Positions 21,514 through 30,732 are shown, counted from the stretch's first letter. The stretch is DNA of 38,296 bases from Spirogloea muscicola (GCA_009602725.1 WELB01000004.1:1013598-1051893), one strand, 5' to 3'. A program made the numbers and translations. Notes: generated by a model not told the origin, from the sequence alone.

Positions 21514-22596
21514 ATGCCGCTGGGCCTGTCGCTCGGCGAGGTCGCGGTGCTGCTGACCGTCACCGCCGCAGTCGTCGGTGAGCGCCGCTGCGCATGCGCT
21601 GGCCTTGGCTGCACGCAGGAGTAACGGGAGGCCCTGACCTCGGCCGCCCTCTGCCGTCGCCGCCGCGGCTGCGCGCAGGCCCCAAGGACGTGCCGGTCGT
21701 GGCGCGCGGCGCGGGGNCCTGGACGCCATCGCCGGCCGCTCGCAGATCGCCGAGGTCCACCAGCGTGGCCCTTAAGCTAGCCCTAGAACTAGCCCTAATC
21801 CCATCTCATACACTTGATCCCCGCGACAATCCAGAAATTAGCCGCTGAGCTTAGGCTGCTGGCTCGTCGAGCTCACGTCGGCGAGGCCGCTAGCTCAGTG
21901 GCGAGTGACTGCCAGCTCCGGTGCGCTGCCCATGCCAACCTCTGACGCAGCATTGCCTGCCCAATGCCGCCATACGGCAGCTCCATCGCGAGGTGCAGGA
22001 CGCGATGGCGCAGCTGGAGGCCATCCGGCACGAGATCCGCGGCGTCGGCAGCCTTGCAAGCTCCGGAGCGCTCACCCGAGGCCTCGCGGGCGACTCCGGG
22101 TCGCCGGATCGAGCGACTTCTGCCCACGTTGAACATTCCCAGGCAGGGCCAGCACCGTCGGGCCGTCAGGAGGTCCCCAAGATCAAGGACGAGGCCACAG
22201 AAGCTGGGCGCAGACCGGGCCACCGGCGAGAGCTGCCGAGTGCTGCGCCACCGGTGGACGTTCTGCCCATGTCGGCTGTTTCCGCTGGCCTCCTCCCGCT
22301 GCGCTATGGCGAGCCTGGCGAGCAAGCCGGCCACAGACTTGGTGAGGTTTACTCTTCTTGCTGCTCGCTCTGCAGCAAGCAGCTCGTCAACTTGCAGCAT
22401 CAGCGGCCAGCATGCGAGGCCGCAGTCTGGATCAACACGGCAACATGACAGCAATGCAGTAACATGATATAACATCGCGTATGAACACTCTGCAGACGCA
22501 GTGCCAAGCGGAGCAGATATTCTATCAGACGCAATTGTGGAGCGTCAGGTGGCCTGGCAGGCCCATGAGTTCCTCCGAAGATCCAGAGGCTCCTGA
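21514..22596 (+). CDS. TatB-like protein, plant mitochondrial type (4 exons, assembly gap in exon 2)
   Basis: Proposed exons are 21514-21577, 21679-21754, 21981-22341 and 22502-22596. Exon 1 encodes one hydrophobic helix, MPLGLSLGEVAVLLTVTAAV. Exon 2 starts with the TatA/B-like hinge GPKDVPVVARGAG and ends GRSQIAE. Exon 3 opens with the amphipathic segment LHREVQDAMAQLEAIRHEIR and continues into a P/S/R-rich linker and LPMSAVSAGLLPLRYG. Exon 4 ends VERQVAWQAHEFLRRSRGS. This order matches plant nuclear-encoded TatB-like proteins thought to partner mitochondrial TatC in translocating folded proteins. The single N at 21717 breaks frame: exon 2 reads correctly only if the N stands for 2 (mod 3) bases, so a piece of the conserved segment after VARGAG is probably missing. 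No long presequence is visible before the helix. Confidence 0.85.
21717..21717. other. Ambiguous base masking a probable collapsed gap
   Basis: Read as one base, the frame before the N (GPKDVPVVARGAG) and after it (LDAIAGRSQIAE) do not connect. They connect if the gap length is 2 modulo 3. In the plant proteins I remember, about a dozen residues separate comparable segments, so more than one base may be lost. Confidence 0.65.
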
Positions 22597-22599
22597 CAG

Positions 22600-23306
22600 C
22601 AGAGTCAGTGGCAACTGACAGCTCTATGACCATGTGGAGATGGTGGCTCTGCCCTTCCTCCACTGTAGGATGTATACATGCAAGATCACTAGATGTTTTG
22701 GGCTTAACTACTACTGCTCGTTTGAAAGGCCACTTCTGCCTACAAGCCTTGTGTATAGTGAAGATACTGCAATCATAGCTGTAATGATTGCTTCTCACCT
22801 TACAATTTCGTTGCCGGCTTTGACATTCTTGTGGTGCTGTGAGGTTGGGTGAAAGCAGGTCGTCTCTATCGAAAGTTTGCAATTTTTCTGTCCTCTGACA
22901 TATCGTCCTCTTTCGTGAAAGACGCGGGAAGGGCCAATCGAAGCAAAGGGATCATTTAACTTGGAAACTCAGGCTTGAGATTAAGCAACTCTATTGCCAG
23001 TAAGCTGACCAGATTCATGAAGCAGAGAGTGGTCTAAGAGTTGTTGGATTTGAAGTACCTGTCACAAGTTACTAAAGAGACGATGGTTGCCAAACATGCA
23101 TGATTGAGGAAAGCGAACCCAATATCTTAGATGATGAATGACGGTGTTTAGCTAAACAATGGAGCTTGGAAAGCTGGAGTACAAGAATAATCTGCAGCTA
23201 GGCAAGCGCAGGCAAACAATGGACGCTTGTGCCATAGCTTGGATGCTGCCACACTGGCTTGTATCAGCTGCATAGTAGTCTGCTAACAATAGCAAAGGCA
23301 AGTGTA
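22600..23306. other. Tail-to-tail intergenic region; nothing recognised
   Basis: This AT-richer stretch between the TatB-like stop and the hydrolase stop should hold both 3' UTRs. I see no further gene, repeat or structured element. Confidence 0.5.
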
Positions 23307-26300
23307 TCAAGGGTTTGTGCTCATGCCAAGAAGCATGTCTCGTACTTGTTCAGGCTGTTCCAGGTGTGGAAAATGGCCACACAGACTAATCCAGTGCAAC
23401 TTCGCATTGCTGACTTCTTCCAATAATCTCTGCTTGCCATGAAAAGAGCCACACTGTAAGCACTGAGCAGTTCTTGAGATTCTATGTTTGAGGCAAGCAT
23501 TGTATGGTGCTCAGCAGCAAGAAGAAGAGGACGCAAATGCATCTCTGCTGCATCTGTGCAGTTGATCTCTCTCCTTAATACTCTGCATCTGAAACTTCCA
23601 GCACGTGCACATAGCAAGCTAAGTCATAAGCTTGTGACGCGCGCTCTTACCAGAGCAATACCCTTGGCAAGAATCTTATCATTTTCTCCCCACAGAACAA
23701 CGACCTCCTGCTTAATCTGCACAAACATATGGAATGAGGTCATTACTCCGTGCCCAAGCCCATGTGGCATGTCAGATGTCTCCTGAATCTCAGTAAGAAG
23801 CAGACCCCGTGCTGCTAGGGTCTAGTAGTCTTAAAGCAATGGTGGGACCTGGGGCACAAGTCCAGCCAAATTGTAGCCTCCGCTGTTCATGAAGGACACC
23901 ATGGCATCTGACCATCCTGGCCGATGGCAGTGCAGCCTCCCAACCTGCATAGAAAGGCTGACACTTATATTATCTGCTGAGCCCAGCTGATGACAAGCAG
24001 TGTGAGGCTATGGGTCATGATGCTGATTCTGGATACAAGCGGAGCTGCAGGCTATAATGTGAACAGGATGCCAAGGGGTCTGCATGCACGCTGACATTCA
24101 AGGCATGCTGCTTGCAAATTGGATCTTAAGCCTTACCCGCATTGCATCATCTGTTGCAAGCTTGCGGTCCCAATAAGCTAAGACGTTTGCATAGGACCGA
24201 AGCGGGATGCTTTTGAGTATATTGACCTGGCAGCGGGAGAAAGTATGATGCAATGACACTAGTATTAGTCTGATGAGCGACCAGCACTGATGGTTAACCG
24301 TGCGCCAAGCAGTGATTGCCCTCGCAAGTACGTTGTGGTATTAGAGCATGGGTATACAATAGAGTGATGTTGAAGCATGAAGGCTTGCTCACTCCAGCGT
24401 ATGCCAGCACCCTGGGGAGAGTGGCCATGTTGCCGACACCTTCCGTGAAAGCCTGAGCATCAATCAGGCAAACTTTTGCTACCTGCTCTCCAGAATGAAG
24501 AAGACAGGCACCAGTCAGCTGCGTGAGGGCCAGACTTAGGTGGACTTAGCACACTGAGCAGACAAACGATATGCTAATTGCAATAGTCAGGGTTGTACTG
24601 TAGGAGCATGTATTTGTTCCTCAGACACTGATGGGATCCTTCTCGTAGGTATGGCTGATTGAGGAGTGAGGCATCAACTTACAGCATCTGGGTGCGTCAG
24701 AGCGAAGTCAATTGCAGCAGCGCCACCAAGCGAGGGGCCGACGACCACTACAGGTTGTCCAATGTGCTGCCTCCAGAACTGCACGAAACAAACATCATCA
24801 ACCCATGACAAGCCAGTGGCTCATGGGCGGTGACTCCAGTAGGAGTGTCAATGCTGCCTTTGTTGGTCATAAGGGGACATCACTTGGTGTCTGCGCTGCA
24901 AGATCCATTGCCTGCAAAAGCAGCAGGTCGGAGCTTGTCAAGTACCTCATATAGGTGCTCTCTCTTGGCTGCGACTGAAAATGTCTGCGCAACATTGTCT
25001 GCATCACGAAAGCAAGAACGAAGCCAAAGTGAGGATCACAAGCAGCAATTGGAGAGTAAAGTCATGAAGGATTGACCAAGTCTGCCACTCAGTTACCAAT
25101 CCGCCAATGTGGCACTCTTGCACTGTTGGTTGCAGTTCAGGCTACTACACTCTTGCATGGACTTGTCCCGGGAGACGACTGTCAAGGAGAGGGGAGGTAG
25201 AACAGAGACCTCACTGGCATCACAGAAGCCCCAGCCGAGAAGGTCAACAGCCCAGGCTGCAGCGCCTGCCTGCTCGAGCAGGGGGAGAAGCCGCCGCCAC
25301 TCCAGGCACGAGCTGCACGGTTGGCCAGAGGCTATTATCGAGTCAGGGAGCAATACGGTTGTGGTAAAAGCCGATGACAGTGCTGACTGCAATTGCTGCA
25401 CTGTGCAGCATGATGAAGCACCTTGCCGGCTAAAATTTGCCGATCTTATCAGAAGCTTATGAATCAATAGTCCTTGCCAGCTCAATGAGCTCATCTGCTT
25501 AATCAAGGTCTTACACCATGCAGCCTAACTAAACATACAGCCGAAGTCTTTAAACCTCAGTCCCAGATGCCAGCACTTTCTACACACGGCTGCCTAGTGA
25601 CCCATATGCATATTAAATATCACGTTGAAAGTTGAAAGTCAAGGCACGTTGGCAATGGCCTTTCTCTTGATGACGTCAATCCCAGCAAAGGATTAAGGAT
25701 GCTTAGGAAGTGCAGTGCCGCTGATCGCTGAGACCTGTCGAAGCTGTGCAGAAGCAGGAAGGGAAGCGCCCCGGCGTCGCCGATACGGTCCTCGGGAACG
25801 ACGCAGCTGCTCAGAACTGGCTCCTCGGCGAGGGTCGTCTGGATCAAGGGCAAGAATTGGAGTGTGTATCAGGTGATGGAGGGCCTGAGTGGCCGAGTAC
25901 GAAGGCAAGCACAGTGACAGATGTACATCACCTGCTGCTAAGCTGACCCGTTCAGTAACCACGAGTCAGCACATAGAGGTCGCTGACTACAGTGGGCAAC
26001 TAGGCAGGGCACCAGTGCGCCAGGTTGAGCAGCACGCAGGCAGGAAGCCGACACATGCTGCATGCAGCCATGCAGCCTTGCGCCCTGTGATGCTCTTATC
26101 ACAGACGCAAGGCCGACGTGGGGCGGCGGTTGTGGCAATTGGCTACTCCTTGCGGCGGCCGCGCCTCGGGCCGAGGCGCTGCCGACGCCGCCCGCTCGCC
26201 CCGGGCAGCTTTAGGGTCCAGGATTTGGGAAGGGGTTTAGTGTTAGGGCAGCGGCCTCTCACCTGCACCGGGAGCAGTCGGATGCGCGCGGCCAGCGCGC

Positions 26301-26406
26301 GCGCTGCGGGCTCCCGCAGCGCCGCGACCTCGCGCGGCAGGAAGCTCGGGAAGGGCGCCGCCTCCGCTGCCGCCTCCGCCGCCGCCGNCGCCGCCGTCGC
26401 AGCCAT
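23307..26406 (-). CDS. Alpha/beta hydrolase, plant type (10 exons, 311 aa)
   Basis: Exons from 5' to 3': 26406-26263, 25838-25735, 25312-25215, 24974-24946, 24778-24683, 24482-24393, 24226-24137, 23944-23849, 23716-23651, 23429-23307; total 936 nt, phases all consistent. The N-terminus is an Ala-rich stretch, then PFPSFLPREVAALREP and RIRLLPVQ. The fold follows: LPFLLLHSFDSSCLEWRRLL, DLLGWGFCD, nucleophile elbow GPSLGG, LIDAQAFTEGVGNMATLP, RLHCHRPGW, acid WGENDKIL, and the histidine in LCGHFPHLEQPEQ. Ser-Asp-His are all present. The oxyanion turn is HS rather than the usual HG. The substrate is unknown; plant relatives are described only as alpha/beta-hydrolase superfamily, often with plastid-like N-termini. 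The N at 26387 falls in the Ala tract and does not break frame. Intron 1 contains a LINE remnant. Confidence 0.93.
25865..26105 (-). mobile_element. LINE 3' fragment in hydrolase intron 1
   Basis: Reading the minus strand, a decayed C-terminal stretch (26105-25980) is followed by ctctatgtgctgactcgtgg, the stop-codon hairpin (tgactcg at 25968-25962 / cgggtca at 25950-25944), the agcttagcagcaggtgatgt UTR block, and a tail like other copies. It is in the same orientation as the hydrolase gene and ends about 25 bases before the acceptor of exon 2. It makes up most of the 3' half of the intron. Confidence 0.75.
26387..26387. other. Ambiguous base in Ala-coding GCC run
   Basis: A single N interrupts a GCC-repeat run in exon 1 of the hydrolase. 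The frame is unaffected if it stands for one base (or three n + 1), so the true Ala-tract length is uncertain. Confidence 0.7.
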
Positions 26407-26584
26407 CGGAGTTCACGCCACAGGGCCGCTGGTGGTCAGATCGGTCTGTTGTCGGATGACCACGTGATGGCCATTCTCGGTACAGTTCTGAAGTCGGCGG
26501 CGAGTCTATCTGATTTGCGGGTACTACATACAGTAGAGGTTACCAACTGATCGTCCTACATGGTCCTTGCTTAGTCAAAAGCGT

Positions 26585-26680
26585 CTCATAGCTTTCTCGT
26601 CCCCTTCGGACCTCGTCAATTGTTTTCGGGCTGGCTATTCACTAGCCTTCGGAAGAGCCGCTTTCTGATCACACCCGACC
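26585..26680. repeat. Diverged forward copy of the GGGCTGGC repeat family between divergent genes
   Basis: gtccccttcggacctcgtca, then ttgttttcgggctggctatt and agccttcggaagagccgctt follow the forward-copy order but with more changes than other copies. It lies in the 352-base space between the hydrolase and Pin1 starts, that is, inside a shared promoter region. Confidence 0.6.
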
Positions 26681-26692
26681 AGACGAGGCCCT

Positions 26693-26705
26693 CCCCCCCC
26701 CCCCC
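26693..26705. repeat. C homopolymer run, 13 bases
   Basis: Thirteen consecutive C residues occur about 55 bases upstream of the Pin1 start. Such runs are prone to length error, which is relevant to the frame problem found just downstream. Confidence 0.9.
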
Positions 26706-26758
26706 AAACCCTAATCTTCAACCCTAGTCCCCCTTGCGACGGGGACGAGGCAACCGCC

Positions 26759-27289
26759 ATGGCCGAGGTGCGCGCGTCGCACATCCTGGAAGCACCAGGG
26801 CTCCCGGCGCCCCGCGTCGTGGCGCGACCCCGACGGGCGCCGCATCACCCGCACCACGCGCGACGACGCCGCTGCGCGCCTCCGCCGCCTGCGCGACGAG
26901 GTCGCCGCCGCCCCCGACGGCGCCACCTTCGCCCGCGTCGCCGCCGACGAGTCTGACTGCAGCTCCGCCAAGAACGGCGGCGACCTTGGTGCGCGCACGA
27001 CGCCTGAGACGACCCCGCGGCAGCTGCTGCGGCCGCCTTGCATTATAATCTTAAAGCCTAAACCCAACCACCTAACTCGAAAGCTTAAACCCGACTCCCA
27101 GCCGCCCTGCCTGAGGCCCTGACCTTCGTGCGCGCTGACGGCGCCGCGCGGCTCTCTACGGCAGGCTGGTTCGGGCCTGGCCAGATGCAGCGGCCGTTCG
27201 AGGAGGCCACCTACGCCCTCAAGGTCGGCGAGATCAGCGGCATCGTCGACACAGACAGCGGCGTGCACATCATCCAGCGGACCGGGTGA
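26759..27289 (+). CDS. PIN1: Pin1-type parvulin peptidyl-prolyl isomerase (2 exons, apparent frameshift)
   Basis: Parvulins of this type isomerise phospho-Ser/Thr-Pro bonds in the nucleus and cytosol. Exons are 26759-26988 and 27165-27289. Exon 1 starts [10 protein letters not shown] and, in another frame, continues [41 protein letters not shown]; exon 2 gives [20 protein letters not shown], then [15 protein letters not shown] and TGA. The catalytic Cys-Ser-Ser and both His are present, and the basic loop KHQGSRR that binds phosphate is intact. There is no WW domain, as in plant Pin1, and the size (about 118 aa) matches. The frame changes at 26786-26790: two bases appear missing (or one extra) between HIL and KHQ, exactly where the family has one residue. 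This is either a sequencing error or a disabling mutation; the perfect preservation downstream favours error. Confidence 0.9.
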
Positions 27290-27928
27290 CATTATATCTG
27301 AGGGTGTTGAGGAGGCCATTTCTTGTGCTGCCGCATGCAGCCCATGGAGCCCAGTTGCCCTTCATTGCCATCTGTCTTACACTGTTGGGGTGCGCCTGTG
27401 AGCACCATTCTGCCCATCATCGAAACGCCCAGAGCCTGGCATCTCCCCATGTGCAGTGAGCTATTTTTCAGCGCCACTGATCAGGTGGGCACAATGGGCA
27501 ACAACCATCTCATGCCCGTCCTGTGCGAGGAGTTGACTTATCCTATTATTTGACTAGCTTCTGAAGCTTTCATTGTGAGGCTAGAGAGCTTAGCTTTAAC
27601 GAGCTGAAGCTTGCGCCGCTTGTGAAGCCAATGGGGACAAGTAACATGCCATGAAGTGAAGCCACTAGACTTCGTCCTACTTTTTCAACCCTCAGCAGGG
27701 CCACAACTCAGTGACGTGCCCTTTGCGACCACAACTGATGAAATCCAAGCTTCCAGACTTACCTCCATCAACACACAGCACTCCTGTTTGCTGTGAACCT
27801 GATCAATGCTGGTGCTCAAAAGTGAGCGACAACCTCTGTGATGCCATGATCACGCAAAGGATGACCAACACAGTAAGAATGAGCACACGCTACTTTACAC
27901 GTCGAATGGTGACAAATAGTCTTCAAGT
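27290..27928. other. Tail-to-tail intergenic region; nothing recognised
   Basis: This should hold the 3' UTRs of the parvulin and uL23 genes. Frames open on the plus strand here (for example 27323-27553) carry no domain I recognise. Confidence 0.5.
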
Positions 27929-29134
27929 CTATATGATGCCAATCTTATTGGCAATGTCAAGTGCGTCGTAGTCAGCTGTGAGCCGCACATAGGCCTTCTT
28001 GTTGCCGTCAGGCCTGCGCAATTGAAATACTAGCTGCTTCAATGCCGCTGATAATATGAAGCTGAAGCTTGCTGATACTTCAGAACGATGTGAAATTCCT
28101 GTGTCAATGCATCGACTCATGCAAGTGAAGACAGTAGCGCATCTTTCACCCCACATTGTTAAGTGCAGACCAGTCCAACTGTGACGGGTATACACATTCC
28201 AGTCCCCCCAATGCAGAGAATGTGATCAGGACTGAGATAGCCATGAAAGTCAGCAATGGCACATACCGAATGAGAGTGTTGATCTTCTTCGTCTGAATGT
28301 CATACATCCGCTTGACGGCGTCCTTGATCTTCGCTTTGTTTGCGCGAGCGTCCACAATGAAGACGAGCGTGTTGTTATCTTCAATCTTCTTCATGGCCGA
28401 CTCAGTCGTGAGAGGGTACTTGAGTACCTGCCACCGTTATGTGAGAAGCGACCCTTACATTAAAATCCTTAATTGCACCGGGCCCCCACCATTCCTAGGG
28501 GACCGAAGCCACGAGGATGACGCGAGTAGTGGGTCATCGACAATGCCAACGGAGACACCTACTAACCAGCCTCCCATAGACGAGGGCTAAAGAACCTCGT
28601 AAAGCTTGCCACTGTTTAAGTGGTGGCACGACGGGAGGGCTTAACGAGGGCGCCAAGCAGACCTGGAAGTGGTCGAGCTTGTTGGCGCGGGGCGCGCTGA
28701 TGCGTGGGTACTTGGGCACGCGAGCGCGCTTGAGCGTCTTGGGCCGGTGGAACGTGACGGACGTGCGCTGCTTCAGAGCCTTGGTGCGCACGCCGACCTT
28801 CTTCAGCGCCTTGGCGGCCTTGGTGGCGCCCGCTTTGGCGCCCGCCGAGTCCGGCTTCTCGCCTGCACGGCACCCGACAGGACGGGCGTCTCCAGTGAGC
28901 CCAGCCAGCCAGGTGAACGTACCTGCGCCTCTTGGCCCCATCGCCTCCGCAAGGTGGAGCTCGACCAGCTCTGGCACTGCGCCCAAACTCCGCTCCTCTT
29001 CGTCCGCGGAGCCATCGGGCAGCCATTGCCGGCAGTCGGACTGACGGCCGCAGTGGGCCCTCAACGGCGGCGGCGAAAGGCACTGGCGCGGGACGCGAGC
29101 GTGGGGAAAGGGGCTGGTGCTCACCCTTCGCCAT
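27929..29134 (-). CDS. RPL23A: 60S ribosomal protein uL23 (RPL23A), 4 exons, 151 aa
   Basis: uL23 binds the large-subunit rRNA near the polypeptide exit and is a docking point for SRP and nascent-chain factors. Exons are 29134-29125, 28862-28663, 28427-28267 and 28013-27929, summing to 456 nt with consistent phases. The first exon is only ten bases (ATG GCG AAG G, giving MAK and the first base of Gly). Then follow the basic N-terminal extension ([16 protein letters not shown]), [59 protein letters not shown], and the C-terminus [20 protein letters not shown] with ANKIGII then TAG. The length equals the eukaryotic family norm and the sequence looks fully functional. The ATG lies in a palindromic CATG, so an ATG also occurs on the other strand. 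Confidence 0.97.
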
Positions 29135-29261
29135 GGCAAGGAGCGCGCCGCTCCCGCCTGCGCCGTATGTGGCGGCTGGCTTGGCGGCGGCGGCGGCGGC
29201 GGCGGCTGCAGCGGTGATGGGGGCCCGGGAGTGGAGGGAGCGCGCGGTGGCAGGGTTTTAG
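29133..29261 (+). CDS. Doubtful 42-codon ORF with Ala-rich hydrophobic stretch
   Basis: Opposite and directly upstream of uL23, an ORF reads [20 protein letters not shown], continues through a run of Ala produced by a GGC/GCG repeat, and ends [11 protein letters not shown]. It could encode a tiny single-helix membrane protein on a bidirectional promoter. It is equally well explained as chance in GC-rich 5' UTR sequence of uL23. I recognise no family. Confidence 0.15.
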   Translation: MARSAPLPPAPYVAAGLAAAAAAAAAAVMGAREWRERAVAGF

Positions 29262-29494
29262 GACTGATCTACCGCTAAACCCCTGGGTGGGGAAAAGAAT
29301 TATTCGCCCCGGTGACCCTTCCAACCCTGCCGATGGCATCCATCGCGCATCTGCAATCGCATCGGACGGCTACAGAGGCCTGATGAGAAAAGAAGAATGA
29401 ATAAAAGAAACAAAAAAGGCAACGGACCGAACGGCGGCCTCCGTTCTTCCGTCCCGACCTTCGGCCTTCTCGGGTCGCTGACCTAGGAGGTAGC

Positions 29495-29652
29495 ATTTCC
29501 TGGCCCCTCCGTCATGTGGCCCCGTCGACTCTTTGTCCACTCGTTTCGGGCTGGCTTTCCCTTGCCCCCATTTGGAGAGCCACTTCTTCTCTAGGAAGAA
29601 AGCGCGGCCAGATTGACTGGTGGCTGGGAAAGGCCAGCTCAAAGGAATGGTC
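29495..29652. repeat. Inverted pair of the GGGCTGGC repeat family, outward order
   Basis: The forward copy (29500-29600: tggccccgtcgactctttgt, cgggctggctttcccttgcc, agagccacttcttctc) is followed immediately by a reverse copy (aagaaagcgcggccagattg, ctgggaaaggccagctcaaa). The order of arms is opposite to that of 14033-14198, so two elements may have joined or one may be circularly permuted. The LINE copy begins a few bases later. Confidence 0.7.
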
Positions 29653-29654
29653 TA

Positions 29655-30090
29655 GGAAGCCTTGGGCTTCCAAACATTGCCAATCTAGGCTACACTCGAC
29701 GTGCAGATGTGTTTCCAGCTGAGATGGGCTTGCTAGCTGCATATCTGTCGCTCTTGCGACGACGAGTTTCGGCCTGTTTGCAGCGTGCTCAGGCTAGTGC
29801 CTTCCACCAGACAGCTGGGCGAGCTCTAGTTGGTGGCAGGAGGGCTTCGTTTCTGGCATCTCGTATTCATGCATCGATCAGTGACTTAGCGACCTTCATG
29901 TTTTGACCCGTGGTTACTGAGCGGGTCAATCTGCTGTACTTTACGTAGATCTTTAGATGTGCTTGCCTTTGTAATTGGCCATTTGGCCTACATTTGTTTC
30001 AAATACACGAATTTCCCTTGGGCTTGGGAGATGATGTTTGGAGACTTGTTCCACCTTACCTGGGGCTGCAATCAGGGGGATATCGAGCAC
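29655..30090 (+). mobile_element. LINE 3' fragment, plus orientation
   Basis: It encodes NIANLGYTRRADVFPAEMGL, LLRRRVSACLQRAQASAFHQ and ends with the perfect hairpin tgacccg (29904-29910) / cgggtca (29922-29928) around the stop. The UTR variant (caatctgctgtactttacgt) is the same as in the copy ending at 17100. The tail tttcaaatacacgaatttcc is shared with 30490-30515 in reverse. Confidence 0.8.
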
Positions 30091-30109
30091 CCAGTGGACG
30101 GGTCGATGG

Positions 30110-30350
30110 GTGCTTTAGCAATTTCCTGGCCCCTTTCAAGTCCAGTTTTTATCTGGGCTGGCCAATCACAGCCATCGCCCTCATTCTTCGTTTTGATGTG
30201 GAGGACAACTGGCTTTTCTTGGCCAGCTCAAAGAATAGAGAGAAGGCGCGCGGGGCGCATGAATTGAAAGGGAGGCCAATTCAAGCCAATACATTGTTCA
30301 GGCAGAGTCGAGTGAGAGATGAACAAAGTTGAAGGGCCAGAATAATGGCT
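30110..30350. repeat. Diverged short-repeat copies between two LINE tails
   Basis: A forward-like copy (aatttcctggcccctttcaa, atctgggctggccaatcaca) is followed by a reverse-like copy (tggccagctcaaagaataga). A block agaaggcgcgcggggcgcat at 30241 also occurs, inverted, at about 961-981 beside the left-edge LINE. The whole is flanked by inverted copies of gatatcgagcacccagtgga (30080 and about 30375). Confidence 0.55.
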
Positions 30351-30394
30351 AGAGCACACATCGACTGAAGTGGGCCACTGGGTGCTCAATATCC

Positions 30395-30722
30395 CCTGTT
30401 TCCCTGTCGAGCAGCCGCTGGTCAGAGAAACTAGTGTCCGGGTGGCGGGTCCCCCTGCCTGAAGCCACAGAAGGAAAAGTTCGTGTATTTGAAATAAACG
30501 AAGGCCACATGGCCAAGTACAAAGGCAAGCACATCTCAAGACCTACATAACCTAGAAGATTGACCCGCTCAGTAACCACGGGTCAAAACATGAAGGTCGC
30601 TGATCGATGCCTGAATACTAGATGTCAGATTCGAAGCCCTTCTGCCACCAACTAGAGCTCGCCCAGCTTTCTGGTGCAAAGCATTAGCCTGAGCACGCTG
30701 CAAATGAGCCGAAACTCGTCAC
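30395..30722 (-). mobile_element. LINE 3' fragment, minus orientation
   Basis: In antisense it carries the tail near 30490-30515, the UTR block around 30520-30550, the hairpin (tgacccg 30561-30567 / cgggtca 30579-30585), and the C-terminal coding tail ending ctgagcacgctgcaaatgag at about 30710. It is a tail-to-tail partner of the plus copy at 29655. Confidence 0.8.
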
Positions 30723-30732
30723 AGAAGAGATC

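Noticed and set aside
21775-21815. Telomere-like CCCTA/CCCTAA motifs
   Set aside because: Only two or three interrupted units (also near 26705-26725); too few for an interstitial telomere tract.
25620-25853. Minus ORF MPLIQTTLAEEP as an independent gene
   Set aside because: Its middle is exon 2 of the alpha/beta hydrolase (25838-25735); the rest reads through into introns.
28616-29217. Long ORFs over uL23 exon 2 on both strands
   Set aside because: They are shadows of the GC-rich uL23 exon and first intron; the true frame gives a complete uL23.
29133-29261. Tiny Ala-rich ORF as a definite gene
   Set aside because: The ATG arises from the palindromic CATG of the uL23 start and the body from a GGC/GCG repeat; kept only as a low-confidence entry.
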